This document shows positions 15,295-23,711 of a stretch of 27,755 bases of DNA, in pieces. A program made the translations under genes and the position numbers. The stretch spans positions 1 to 27,755 of the forward strand of contig JAEWZX010000022.1 of NCBI GenBank assembly GCA_023394965.1, in the 5' to 3' direction. Below the pieces are notes generated by a model. The model was not told where the DNA came from. It did no database searches and saw only the letters and a program-made list of their open reading frames with translations. How positions within the stretch are numbered: position 1 is the stretch's first letter; the number at the start of each line of letters is the position of its first letter. Source of the DNA: Pseudomonadota bacterium. Lineage in GTDB: Bacteria; Pseudomonadota; Alphaproteobacteria; Sphingomonadales; Sphingomonadaceae.

Positions 15295-17460
15295 TCAGCC
15301 CGCCGCGAGCGCCGCCAGCAGCAGCAATGCGACGATATTGGTGATCTTGATCATCGGGTTCACCGCTGGACCGGCGGTATCCTTGTACGGATCGCCCACA
15401 GTATCGCCCGTCACGGCAGCCTTGTGGGCTTCGCTGCCCTTGCCGCCGTGGTGCCCGTCTTCAATATATTTCTTGGCATTGTCCCACGCGCCGCCACCGG
15501 CGGTCATGGACAGTGCCACGAAGATCCCGCCGACGATTACGCCGAGCAGCAATGCACCCAGCGCGGCAAAGCCGTTTTCCTGACCCGCGAGGAAGGTGAT
15601 TGCGTAATAGACCACGATCGGGGCCAGCACCGGCAGCATCGATGGTACGATCATTTCCTTGATCGCTGCCTTGGTCACCAGGTCAACCGTGCGGGCATAG
15701 TTCGGGCGGCTCGTGCCGGCCATGATGCCTGCGTCATTGGCGAACTGTTCGCGCACATCGACCACAACGTCACCGGCGGCGCGGCCCACCGCGGTCATGC
15801 CCATCGCCCCGAACAGATACGGGAGCAGTGCGCCGAGCAGCAGGCCGACGATCACATAGGGGTTTTCCAGACTGAAATCGACATCCGCATTCGGGAAGAA
15901 CTCGGCAAGATCGGTCGTATAGGCCGCAAACAGCACCAGTGCCGCAAGGCCGGCCGATCCGATTGCATAACCCTTGGTCACCGCCTTGGTGGTATTGCCC
16001 ACCGCGTCGAGCAGGTCGGTCTTTTCCCTAACGCTGTCGTCGAGACCGGCCATTTCCGCGATGCCGCCGGCATTGTCCGTGACAGGGCCATAGGCATCCA
16101 GCGCCACGACCATGCCTGCGAGGGCCAGCATTGCGGTAGCAGCATAGGCGATGCCCATGAGCCCGGCGAGCTGGAAGGTGGCAATGATGCCTGCAACGAT
16201 CAGGAGCGTCGGCAGCGCAGTGGATTCAAGGCTGATTGCCAGACCCTGGATCACATTGGTACCGTGGCCCGTTTCCGATGCCTTGGCGATCGATTTGACC
16301 GGACGATAGTTGGTGCCGGTGTAATATTCGGTGATCCAGATGATCAGCCCCGTGATCGCAAGCCCGATGAGCGAGCAATAGAACAGCGACCAGCCGGTGA
16401 ACCCGCCGATCTGTTCGGAGAGCCCTTCTTCAGCGAGATTGGTGCCATCGGTTGCAGCCACGATTTCGGTCACCGTGCTTCCGCCAATAACTGTGTCCAT
16501 GCCGCCAAGGGCGACGTTGATGACCAGCCAGATCAGCGGGATCGAGAGCAGGGCGGTAACCAGGAAACCCTTGTACATCGCGCCCATGACATTCGTGCTG
16601 CCTTTGCCCAGCTTCACGAAATAGGTCCCGATGATACTGGTTACGATGCAGGCACCGCCGATCAGCAGCGGCAGGGCCATCATCGGCATCAGCAGATCGC
16701 CAAGGCCTTTCAGCAGCAGCGCGGTCAGAACCATGGTGGCCCCGACAGTGACGACATAGGTTTCGAACAGGTCGGCGGCCATACCGGCGCAATCGCCGAC
16801 ATTGTCGCCCACATTGTCCGCGATAACGGCGGGGTTGCGGGGGTCGTCTTCGGGAATTCCCGCTTCGACCTTGCCGACCAGATCGGCGCCGACGTCCGCT
16901 GCCTTGGTGAAGATACCGCCGCCCAGACGCGCGAAGATCGAGATCAGCGAAGCGCCGAAGGCCAGGCCGACGAGCCCGTCGATCACTTCACGGCTGTTGG
17001 GTGCGTGGCCGCTGGGGCCGACGAGATACCAGAAGAACACCGCGATCGCGAGCAAGGCGAGACCCGCCACCAGCATGCCGGTGATGGCACCGGCACGAAA
17101 GGCTAGGGTGAGACCCTGTTGCAGCCCGCTTTGCGCGGCGGCGGCTGTGCGCACGTTCGACCGTACCGAAATGTTCATCCCGATGAAGCCCGCCACGCCG
17201 GACAGGATCGCACCGATGGCAAAGCCGATCGCCGGAATAATGCCGAGAAATACGAAAACGAGCACTGCGACGACCACGCCGACGACGGCGATGGTAGTGT
17301 ACTGCCGTTTGAGATAGGCCTGCGCGCCTTCCTGAATGGCGGCGGCGATTTCCTGCATCTTTTCGTTGCCGGCACCGGAGCCCAGCACCTGGCGGCTGGT
17401 GACGAAACCGTACACGACGGCAAACAGTCCCAGCACGATTGCTATGAGAACAAGGTCCAC
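15295..17460 (-). CDS. hppA: Potassium-independent proton-pumping membrane pyrophosphatase
   Basis: This 721-residue integral membrane pump couples pyrophosphate hydrolysis to proton export across the inner membrane. Length, many hydrophobic helices and motifs fit the family: the pyrophosphate-binding DVGADLVGKVE (189-199), then DNVGDNVGD (215-223), DAYGPVTDNAGGIAEM (455-470) and a late acidic/basic block GDTVGDPYKDTAGPAVNP (685-702). The stretch GNTTKAVTKG has Lys492 and Thr495 at the positions that distinguish potassium-independent enzymes from the potassium-dependent ones, which carry Ala there. The start is GTG 17460, preceded by GGGAGGGG eight bases away. It is 155 bases downstream of thiL, with its own candidate promoter and palindromic site, and ends at a good terminator, so it can be expressed independently of the his-nusB-thiL operon. 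Confidence 0.97.
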   Translation of the reverse strand: MDLVLIAIVLGLFAVVYGFVTSRQVLGSGAGNEKMQEIAAAIQEGAQAYLKRQYTTIAVVGVVVAVLVFVFLGIIPAIGFAIGAILSGVAGFIGMNISVRSNVRTAAAAQSGLQQGLTLAFRAGAITGMLVAGLALLAIAVFFWYLVGPSGHAPNSREVIDGLVGLAFGASLISIFARLGGGIFTKAADVGADLVGKVEAGIPEDDPRNPAVIADNVGDNVGDCAGMAADLFETYVVTVGATMVLTALLLKGLGDLLMPMMALPLLIGGACIVTSIIGTYFVKLGKGSTNVMGAMYKGFLVTALLSIPLIWLVINVALGGMDTVIGGSTVTEIVAATDGTNLAEEGLSEQIGGFTGWSLFYCSLIGLAITGLIIWITEYYTGTNYRPVKSIAKASETGHGTNVIQGLAISLESTALPTLLIVAGIIATFQLAGLMGIAYAATAMLALAGMVVALDAYGPVTDNAGGIAEMAGLDDSVREKTDLLDAVGNTTKAVTKGYAIGSAGLAALVLFAAYTTDLAEFFPNADVDFSLENPYVIVGLLLGALLPYLFGAMGMTAVGRAAGDVVVDVREQFANDAGIMAGTSRPNYARTVDLVTKAAIKEMIVPSMLPVLAPIVVYYAITFLAGQENGFAALGALLLGVIVGGIFVALSMTAGGGAWDNAKKYIEDGHHGGKGSEAHKAAVTGDTVGDPYKDTAGPAVNPMIKITNIVALLLLAALAAG

Positions 17461-17536
17461 TGAAATTTCCCCTCCCGATTGATTTTATATATTTTTGATC
17501 GACCCGGCGCGGGAAACGCAAGGCCCCCGCCTGAAA

Positions 17537-17564
17537 GGTATAGGCCGCCTATATTGCGTGACAA
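17537..17564 (-). promoter_or_regulatory. Candidate hppA promoter with embedded palindrome
   Basis: On the minus strand, TTGTCA (17564-17559) and TATACC (17542-17537) are spaced by 16 bases and resemble -35 and -10 elements. A perfect 15-base palindrome TATAGGC-C-GCCTATA (plus-strand reading, 17539-17553) covers the spacer and most of the -10, an ideal place for an operator. The start codon is about 75 bases downstream. Confidence 0.5.
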
Positions 17565-17615
17565 GGACGAAATGCGCAGCAATCAGAGCTTCGCAGCCGC
17601 CCCTCGCGCAAGCGA

Positions 17616-18476
17616 TCAATGCCGGTAGCCTAGGCCCTGTTCGGGAGAGAGGGTTGCGCCATCCAGCACGAGGTTCGGTGTGCCTGCCGAAACCGTGCCG
17701 ATGCGCGTGGCGGGAACGGGCAGGGTTGCGCCTTCCGTTGCCGTGAAGAGCAATTGGTAGTCATCGCCCCAACGCATGCATCCTTCCGCCCGCGCCGGAT
17801 CGGCCACGGGCACACGGGCGGTTTCGATCTCGAAGCGCGCCCCGCTCGCCTCAGCCATGCGCCAGCAATCGAGCAGAAGTCCGTCCGAAATATCCATCAT
17901 GGCGCTGACCAGCGGGGCCAGCGCCTGCCCTTGCGCCAGTTGCGGGTGCGGGCGGCGATAGGCGAGATCGTTCGCGCTGCCCGATCCGCGATCGTCGAGG
18001 CCGAGCATGGCCCGCCCGAGGACCCCGGTTACATAGACTGCATCGCCCGGCTGCGCGCCGCGCCGGTCCGGCGCGGGGGTGCAGACGGCCCTGCCGATGG
18101 CGGTGCAGCCCCACACGCGCCGTCCGTCGGCCCGCACGGTGTCGCCGCCGAGCAGGGGTACATCATAGGCGGTCAGAATTTCGCCTAGGCCGTGGGCAAA
18201 CCGATCGTCCCCGTCGCCCAGCATGTGAGCGACCAAGACACCCAGCGGCTGTGCGCCCTTGGCGGCGAGATCGGATAGGTTCACTGCCACCAGTTTCCAG
18301 GCGATGTCGGCTGGATCTTCATCTTCGCGGATATGCACGCCCTGAACCAGCGTATCATGCGTCAGGATCAGATGTTCGCCGCCGACTTCTAGAACTGCGG
18401 CATCGTCTTCCAGACCGCGAGCTGCGGGATTATCCGCCAGCGCCCTTAGGGCCGCGATGAAGTCGGCTTCGTTCAG
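17616..18476 (-). CDS. thiL: Thiamine-monophosphate kinase, probable CTG start
   Basis: ThiL phosphorylates thiamine monophosphate to the active cofactor thiamine diphosphate. Motifs seen are GLEDDAAVLE (21-30, ATP/Mg loop), THDTLVQGVH (39-48), NLSDLAAKGA (66-75), GGDTVRADG, MDISDGLLLD and GDDYQLLFT near the C-terminus; 286 residues is slightly short for the family. No ATG, GTG or TTG lies in frame near the beginning of homology. The next upstream ATG (18671) lies deep inside nusB and adds 65 residues of non-family sequence. The frame enters at CTG 18476, which overlaps the nusB stop as CTGA, mirroring the ATGA couplings elsewhere in this operon. The start is therefore probably CTG, giving NEADFIAALR after the initiator. 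It is fourth in hisG-hisD-nusB-thiL. Confidence 0.9.
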   Translation of the reverse strand: MNEADFIAALRALADNPAARGLEDDAAVLEVGGEHLILTHDTLVQGVHIREDEDPADIAWKLVAVNLSDLAAKGAQPLGVLVAHMLGDGDDRFAHGLGEILTAYDVPLLGGDTVRADGRRVWGCTAIGRAVCTPAPDRRGAQPGDAVYVTGVLGRAMLGLDDRGSGSANDLAYRRPHPQLAQGQALAPLVSAMMDISDGLLLDCWRMAEASGARFEIETARVPVADPARAEGCMRWGDDYQLLFTATEGATLPVPATRIGTVSAGTPNLVLDGATLSPEQGLGYRH

Positions 18477-18925
18477 CGCCCGGCATCCTTGGCCACGGCA
18501 TCCAGCACGCCATTGACGAACTTGGCTTCGCGGTCGTCGAAGAAAGCCTTGGCGACATCGACATATTCGCTGATCGTGCTGGCTTTGGGCACATCGGGCC
18601 GGGCGAGCAATTCGTAAGTGCCTGCACGCAGGATCTGGAGCATGGTCTTGTCCAGACGTGCCAGAGTCCAACCTTCCGCGAGACGCGCGGTCAGCTTGCC
18701 GTCGATTTCGTCACGGCGTGCGTCGACACCGCCGACGATGTCGTCGAAGAAATCGACGTCGGCTTCGGCATATTCCTCGTCTTCGATCACGCGGCCGAGG
18801 CGATGCTGGTGAAATTCATCGAGCAGCTTGACCAGGCGTGTGCCCTCCATCTGCTGCTGATACAGTGCCTGGACGGCGCCCAAGCGGGCGGCGCTGCGTG
18901 CCTGGGATCGGGATTTCTGGTTCAT
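18473..18925 (-). CDS. nusB: Transcription antitermination factor NusB
   Basis: NusB (150 residues) binds boxA RNA with NusE (ribosomal protein S10) and supports rRNA antitermination. The all-helical sequence has the family N-terminus SRSQARSAARLGAVQALYQ (5-23) and the C-terminal helices with ARPDVPKASTISEYVDVAK (107-125) and FVNGVLDAVAKD. The ATG 18925 overlaps the hisD stop as ATGA, and its TGA overlaps the CTG start of thiL, so it is translationally coupled on both sides. Grouping nusB with thiL is common in proteobacteria. Confidence 0.96.
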   Translation of the reverse strand: MNQKSRSQARSAARLGAVQALYQQQMEGTRLVKLLDEFHQHRLGRVIEDEEYAEADVDFFDDIVGGVDARRDEIDGKLTARLAEGWTLARLDKTMLQILRAGTYELLARPDVPKASTISEYVDVAKAFFDDREAKFVNGVLDAVAKDAGR

Positions 18926-20211
18926 TTCAATCTCGTGGAAATAGACAGGGCATGCGCGGGAAGACCTTCTGCCTCCGCCAGCTTTACCGCAGCCGGGCCA
19001 ATCGCGGCAAGAGCGGCTTCGGAGGCATCGATGAAACTGGTGCGCTTCATGAAATCGAGCACCGACAATCCGCTGGCAAAGCGGGCACGGCGCCCCGTAG
19101 GAAGGACGTGGTTGGGACCGGCGATGTAATCGCCCACCGCTTCTGGCGTATGGCGGCCAAGAAAGACGCTGCCGGCGTGGCGTATCGCATCGAACAGCGC
19201 CTGCGGGTCGTCCACCATCAGTTCGACATGTTCGGCAGCCAGGCGGTCGGACAGGGCAGGGGCTTCTGCCAGGCTGTCCACCAATACGATCAGCCCGTGC
19301 GTATCCCAGCTTGCTTTTGCGGTTTTCCCGGTGGCCAGCTTCATCAGGGCGATGTCGACCGCATCTTCCACCTGACGGGCAAGGCTTTCACTGTCGGTGA
19401 TCAGGATGGATTGGCTGGTCGGGTCGTGTTCCGCCTGGCTCAGCAGATCGGCGGCGATCCATTCGGGATTGTTGTTGCCGTCTGCGATCACGAGAATTTC
19501 GCTCGGGCCGGCGACCATGTCGATGCCGACTACGCCGTAAAGCTGGCGTTTGGCTTCGGCCACCCAGGCATTGCCCGGCCCGGCAATGACATCGACCTTG
19601 CCGATCCGCTGGGTGCCATGGGCCAGCGCGGCGACGGCCTGGGCCCCGCCGATGCGCCAGATTTCGTCGACCCCGGCGATATGCGCGGCGGCGAGAACCA
19701 GCGGATTGACTGCGCCCTTGGGTGTGGGCGTGGTCACCACCAGGCGGCCGACGCCTGCCACCTTGGCGGGAATTGCGTTCATCAGTAGCGATGAAGGATA
19801 GGCGGCACGGCCACCCGGCACATAGAGACCCGCCGCATCGACCGGCCGCCAGCGTGCACCCAGACGCATGCCGATATCGTCGGTATAGTCGCGGTCTGTC
19901 GGAAGCTGGCCTTCGTGATAGGCGCGGATGCGGGAGGCGGCGAGTTCGAGCGCGTCACGCAGTTCCGCGTCCAGCGCATCATAGGCGGCGCGGCAATCGT
20001 CGAGCGAAATCTGCCAGTCGCCATCCTGCGTCAGATGGTGGCTATCGAACCGCATTGTATATTCGACCAGCGCGCTGTCGCCGCGTTCGCGCACTTCGTT
20101 GATCATCGTGGTAACATCGCGACCGACCTGCGCATCGCTTTCGCGTCGGTCGCGCACGACCCGGTCGAACTTCGTGGCGAAGTCCGCATCGCTGGTCCGC
20201 AGAAATTGCAT
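18922..20211 (-). CDS. hisD: Histidinol dehydrogenase
   Basis: HisD (429 residues) performs the last two oxidations of histidine synthesis, L-histidinol to L-histidine, with NAD and zinc. Zinc ligands by alignment with E. coli HisD are Gln259 and His262 (SQAEHDP), Asp361 (GDYIAGPNH) and His420 near the C-terminus. The catalytic Glu-His pair is Glu327-His328. Other signatures are VPGGRAAYPSSLLMN (131-145) and AGPSEILVIAD (234-244). ATG 20211 is chosen because it shares one base with the hisG stop; the frame stays open further upstream but only inside hisG. Its stop overlaps the nusB start by four bases. Confidence 0.97.
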   Translation of the reverse strand: MQFLRTSDADFATKFDRVVRDRRESDAQVGRDVTTMINEVRERGDSALVEYTMRFDSHHLTQDGDWQISLDDCRAAYDALDAELRDALELAASRIRAYHEGQLPTDRDYTDDIGMRLGARWRPVDAAGLYVPGGRAAYPSSLLMNAIPAKVAGVGRLVVTTPTPKGAVNPLVLAAAHIAGVDEIWRIGGAQAVAALAHGTQRIGKVDVIAGPGNAWVAEAKRQLYGVVGIDMVAGPSEILVIADGNNNPEWIAADLLSQAEHDPTSQSILITDSESLARQVEDAVDIALMKLATGKTAKASWDTHGLIVLVDSLAEAPALSDRLAAEHVELMVDDPQALFDAIRHAGSVFLGRHTPEAVGDYIAGPNHVLPTGRRARFASGLSVLDFMKRTSFIDASEAALAAIGPAAVKLAEAEGLPAHALSISTRLK

Positions 20212-20867
20212 CAGGCGGCCTCGCGCCGGGCGGCATCCGCGCGGAATTCCTCGACCAGCGCGCCGACACGCGGATCGGTTTTCAGCGCGGCGCGGTTGAC
20301 GATAAGTCGCGCCGAAATGTCGAGGATACGGCTGGTTTCCACGAGGCCGTTTTCGCGCAGCGTGGTGCCGGTGGACACGAGATCGACGATCCGTCCCGCC
20401 AGCCCCAGCGCAGGGGCTATTTCCATCGCGCCGTTCAGTTTGACGCATTCGGCCTGAATGCCCAGCTGTTCGAAATGGCGACGGGTCAGATTGGGATATT
20501 TGGTGGCGACGCGCAGATGGCTGACCCCATCGACGCTGGCGGCGCCTTCCCTGGGTTCGGCCACCGAAAGGCGGCAGTGCCCGAAATCGAGATCGACCGG
20601 CGCATAGAGATCGGCATAATCGAATTCTTCGATCACATCGGACCCGACAATGCCCATCTGGGCCGCGCCATGGGCAACGAAGGTCGCCACATCGAACGCG
20701 CGCACGCGGATCAGCCGCATATCGTCGCGCGTCGTCGCGAAGGTCAGCGACCGGTTGGCCTTGTCGTGGAAGGCATCTTCGGGCACCACGCCGGCACGCG
20801 CCATGACGGGCAGCGCTTCATCGAGAATGCGCCCCTTGGGCACGGCAAAGGTCAGGCTGTCGCTCAT
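20211..20867 (-). CDS. hisG: ATP phosphoribosyltransferase, short form
   Basis: HisG catalyses the first step of histidine synthesis, joining ATP and PRPP. At 218 residues it is the short form (HisG-S), which lacks the C-terminal regulatory domain and in known systems needs the partner HisZ for activity and feedback control; no hisZ is in this window. Visible features are AVPKGRILDEA at the N-terminus, GIVGSDVIEE and the PRPP loop region DLVSTGTTLRENGL. ATG 20867 is chosen because family similarity starts at MSDSLTFAVPKGR; upstream codons in this frame run into the divergent gene. It leads the hisG-hisD-nusB-thiL run. Only 42 bases separate it from the divergent DUF2332 gene, so both promoters lie in or near that gap. 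Confidence 0.96.
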   Translation of the reverse strand: MSDSLTFAVPKGRILDEALPVMARAGVVPEDAFHDKANRSLTFATTRDDMRLIRVRAFDVATFVAHGAAQMGIVGSDVIEEFDYADLYAPVDLDFGHCRLSVAEPREGAASVDGVSHLRVATKYPNLTRRHFEQLGIQAECVKLNGAMEIAPALGLAGRIVDLVSTGTTLRENGLVETSRILDISARLIVNRAALKTDPRVGALVEEFRADAARREAA

Positions 20868-20909
20868 GGGCTGCGCAGATAGGCAGCAGGAGGCCAAAGG
20901 GCAACACGA

Positions 20910-21974
20910 ATGGCGGACACAGCGGTCATGGATACGGTTTCGGTACCTAAAGCCATCGCATGGCAGGCACAGCATGCAGAACAGAACGGTGCGCCCGGTA
21001 CGGCGCGGATCGTGCGCGCCTTGCTGGCTCTGGAAGACAGCCCGGCCGCCACCGCGCGGCGGATCCACAGCTGGCAGGGTCTGAGCCTCCGCGATGCCAT
21101 GCCACTGCGGATTGCGGGCGGGTTTCACAATCTGTTGCTGACGGGGGACGAGCCGCGGCTGGAAGATGTCTATGCCGGGCGCATGAGCGATCAGGGACAG
21201 GTCGATACCCTGGTGCGCGAACTGGTCGAAACTTACGACGCGCGCCTGATGCCGTGGCTCGACGGGCCGCCACAGACCAATGAAGCGGGGCGTTCGGCCA
21301 GTTTTGCTGCGGCGCTTCTGTGGCTGGCGGACGGGCGCAGCACGGCGCAGTTCGAATTCCTTGAGATCGGGGCTAGCGCGGGCATCAATACGATGATCGG
21401 TCGCTATCGCTACAATCTGGGCGGCGTGACGACCGGTCCGCGGGCAAGCCGCATGGTTATCGAACCGGAATGGCGCGGATCACCACCGCCGGCCAGCGAT
21501 ATTGCCTTCGTCGATGCAAGAGGCAGCGATATCGCGCCGGTCGATCTGACGGACGAGCGGCAGGCGCTTCGGCTCAAGAGCTATGTCTGGCCCGAAGCGA
21601 TCGGTCGCATGGCACGCATCGATGCCGCAATCGCATTGGCTGAACGGATGGCACCTGACGTCGAACGGATGGATGCAGGCGAATGGGTGGTGCGGGAATT
21701 GGCGCACACGCCGGAGCCCGCGATTACGCGCGTCCTGGCGCATTCGATCATGTGGCAATATCTGCCTGATGAAACGCAGGCGCGGATCGAAGCCAGCCTG
21801 CAGGATGCCGGGGGCAGGGCGACGGCAGAAAGCCCACTGGCGCATCTCTCGCTCGAAACCAATCGCGAGACATTCGCCCATGAACTCAAGGTCCGGTACT
21901 GGCCCGGAGGCGAAGAGGTGGTTCATCTCGCCAATGCCCACGCGCATGGCGCTTGGGTGGAATGGCTTGGCTGA
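20910..21974 (+). CDS. DUF2332 family protein, function unknown
   Basis: This 354-residue soluble protein matches the DUF2332 family by the conserved QTNEAGRSA (122-130), ALLWLADGR (135-143) and LEIGASAGIN (151-160). The last resembles motif I of a Rossmann-like methyltransferase (E-x-G-x-S-x-G), so a nucleotide or SAM-binding fold is possible but unproven. A C-terminal ANAHAHGAWVEWL is also family-typical. ATG 20910 is preceded by AAAGGG at about 8 bases; a second ATG at 20928 is possible. It diverges from hisG and ends three bases from the convergent epoxide hydrolase stop, leaving no room for separate terminators. Confidence 0.85.
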   Translation: MADTAVMDTVSVPKAIAWQAQHAEQNGAPGTARIVRALLALEDSPAATARRIHSWQGLSLRDAMPLRIAGGFHNLLLTGDEPRLEDVYAGRMSDQGQVDTLVRELVETYDARLMPWLDGPPQTNEAGRSASFAAALLWLADGRSTAQFEFLEIGASAGINTMIGRYRYNLGGVTTGPRASRMVIEPEWRGSPPPASDIAFVDARGSDIAPVDLTDERQALRLKSYVWPEAIGRMARIDAAIALAERMAPDVERMDAGEWVVRELAHTPEPAITRVLAHSIMWQYLPDETQARIEASLQDAGGRATAESPLAHLSLETNRETFAHELKVRYWPGGEEVVHLANAHAHGAWVEWLG

Positions 21975-21977
21975 CCG

Positions 21978-22886
21978 TCAGGCCTTGCCAGTGTCGGCCA
22001 GGAACCTTTCCATCGCCTGATTGACCTTTTCGGGTGCTTCCCATGGCACGAAGTGACCGCAATCGGGCACTTCGGCCAGTGTCATGTCGGTCACGAACTC
22101 GCCCATGCTTGCGGTATTTTCCGGTGGCAGCGCCAGATCGTCCTGTGCCCAGATCACCAGCGTCGGGATGCGTAGGCAGGGCAGGGCAGGGGCGGTCCAT
22201 CCTTCGGGCAGGGTGAACGGGGCATCCATCGGTGGTACGTCGATCGGGCTGGCACGATACCAGTTCAGCATGGCGAAGGCGGCGTCGCGGTTCTGCCAGT
22301 CTTCGAGCAGCTTTGCCCGTTCTTCCGGCTCCATCGTGTCCGTGGCACCCCATTTTATTTCCTGAAGCAGAATGCCGCCAAGGCCGTGTTCGCGCACCAG
22401 CGCATCATTGGCCGGATCGCGGAAACCGCGCATGTACTGGCTCGCTTCACGCTGGACCTTGCTGGTATAGAGCAGTTTCTGAAAAACCTGCGGATGCGGT
22501 GCGTTGGCGATGATGGCGCGGGTGACGCGGCCGCTTTCCTGCCCGGCCAGCGCCACGCCCCAGGCGATCGCGCCGCCCCAGTCGTGACCGACGATCGTGA
22601 AATTCTTCACCCCCAGCGCATCGGCCAGCAGGAAGATATCGCCGACCAGCTTGTCCGGCGTGTAGTCGGTGACTTCAGGCGGTTTGGACGATCCGCGATA
22701 GCCGCGCTGGTCGGGTGCGATGCAGCGGAAACGGTCGGAAAAATGCGCGATCTGATGGCGCCAGGTGCGGTGGCTTTCGGGAAAGCCGTGGAGGAACATC
22801 AGCACCGGTGCATCGCGCGGCCCGGTATCGACCACATCCAGTTCGATCCCATTACCAAGCGTGACGTGCTGCTGTTCCAGATCCAT
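21978..22886 (-). CDS. Alpha/beta hydrolase, soluble epoxide hydrolase type
   Basis: This 302-residue alpha/beta hydrolase is predicted to open epoxides to diols. It shows HGFPES with the oxyanion HGFP at 33-36, nucleophile Asp102 in GHDWGG, cap-domain Tyr210 in LNWYRA (a ring-opening tyrosine in known epoxide hydrolases), acid Asp250 in WAQDD and His278 in CGHFVPWEAP. An Asp nucleophile with NWYRA argues for epoxide hydrolase over esterase; haloalkane or haloacetate dehalogenase is less likely. I choose ATG 22886, eight bases after GGAG. A TTG at 22892 that overlaps the SDR stop is too close to that Shine-Dalgarno. It is last in the bolA-GST-pirin-SDR run. Confidence 0.88.
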   Translation of the reverse strand: MDLEQQHVTLGNGIELDVVDTGPRDAPVLMFLHGFPESHRTWRHQIAHFSDRFRCIAPDQRGYRGSSKPPEVTDYTPDKLVGDIFLLADALGVKNFTIVGHDWGGAIAWGVALAGQESGRVTRAIIANAPHPQVFQKLLYTSKVQREASQYMRGFRDPANDALVREHGLGGILLQEIKWGATDTMEPEERAKLLEDWQNRDAAFAMLNWYRASPIDVPPMDAPFTLPEGWTAPALPCLRIPTLVIWAQDDLALPPENTASMGEFVTDMTLAEVPDCGHFVPWEAPEKVNQAMERFLADTGKA

Positions 22887-22888
22887 GC

Positions 22889-23701
22889 TCAACTCTCCGC
22901 CTTCATCTTGTCCATATACCCCGAAGCGACCATGCCTGCGACCTGATCGAGCAGCTGGTCGGGCGTGCGGCGCAATTCGCCCATGGCTTCTTCCATGCCT
23001 TCCGCCACGATGATTTCGCGCTGATTGGCTTCCACCGCGGCGACGATCCGGCTGGCGGCATCGGCCGGGGTGATGCCATTGTCGATTGCCTTGTCGCTAT
23101 GCCCGCGCCTGCTGCCATCTGCGGTCAGCGCATTGCGGCTGACATCGGTGGCGACCGAGCCGGGGCACACCACATGAACGGATATGCCCGATTGCGACAG
23201 TTCCGCACGCAGCGCATCGGCATAGCCGATCAGCCCAAACTTGGCGGCGCAATATGCGGTGCGCATCGGCACGCCGACCTTGCCCGCGATCGAACTGATG
23301 AACAGCAGATGCCCGCTGCCGCGCGCGGTCACATGCGGCAGGAGTGCCTGTGTCGCGGCGATCTGCGCGGTCAGGTCGATGTCGATGATCTGGCGATAGA
23401 CGCCCATGTCGGTATCGACTGCGGCGCTGCGCTGGGACACCCCCGCATTGGCGACGAAAATGTCCACGCCCTTCCAGGCCACCGCCTGTTCGGTGGCAGC
23501 CTGCATCGCGGCATCGTCCCGCACGTCGAACGGCAGGACCAGCGTTTCGGTCGGCAGGTCGCCCGCGACCTGTGCCAGACGCGCTTCGTCCCGGCCCGAC
23601 AGGATAATGTGCGCGCCGCGGCTGGCCCATTCGCGCGCTAGTGCCGCGCCGATGCCGCTGCTGGCCCCGGTAATCCAGGCGGTCTTGCCTTCGAAGCTCA
23701 T
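22889..23701 (-). CDS. Short-chain dehydrogenase/reductase (SDR)
   Basis: This 270-residue classical SDR is an NAD(P)-dependent oxidoreductase. It shows the cofactor loop TGASSGIG (11-18), NAG (85-87), catalytic Ser136 or Ser137 in FISSIAGK, and YCAAK with Tyr150 and Lys154. The segment after 180 (CPGSVATD) is the usual substrate-loop start. Arg37 in SGRDEARL after beta-strand 2 hints at NADP preference. The ATG is preceded by GGGGGA. It starts ten bases after the pirin stop and ends overlapping the region of the epoxide hydrolase start. The substrate is not identifiable. Confidence 0.92.
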   Translation of the reverse strand: MSFEGKTAWITGASSGIGAALAREWASRGAHIILSGRDEARLAQVAGDLPTETLVLPFDVRDDAAMQAATEQAVAWKGVDIFVANAGVSQRSAAVDTDMGVYRQIIDIDLTAQIAATQALLPHVTARGSGHLLFISSIAGKVGVPMRTAYCAAKFGLIGYADALRAELSQSGISVHVVCPGSVATDVSRNALTADGSRRGHSDKAIDNGITPADAASRIVAAVEANQREIIVAEGMEEAMGELRRTPDQLLDQVAGMVASGYMDKMKAES

Positions 23702-23711
23702 CTTGTCCCCC

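Noticed and set aside
15424..17106. A 560-codon plus-strand open frame opposite hppA
   Set aside because: HppA motifs on the minus strand are unambiguous; the plus frame is His/Asp-rich antisense with no family features.
17616..18671. 351-residue version of ThiL starting at ATG 18671
   Set aside because: The first 65 residues are an out-of-frame reading of nusB with Arg/Cys-rich non-family sequence.
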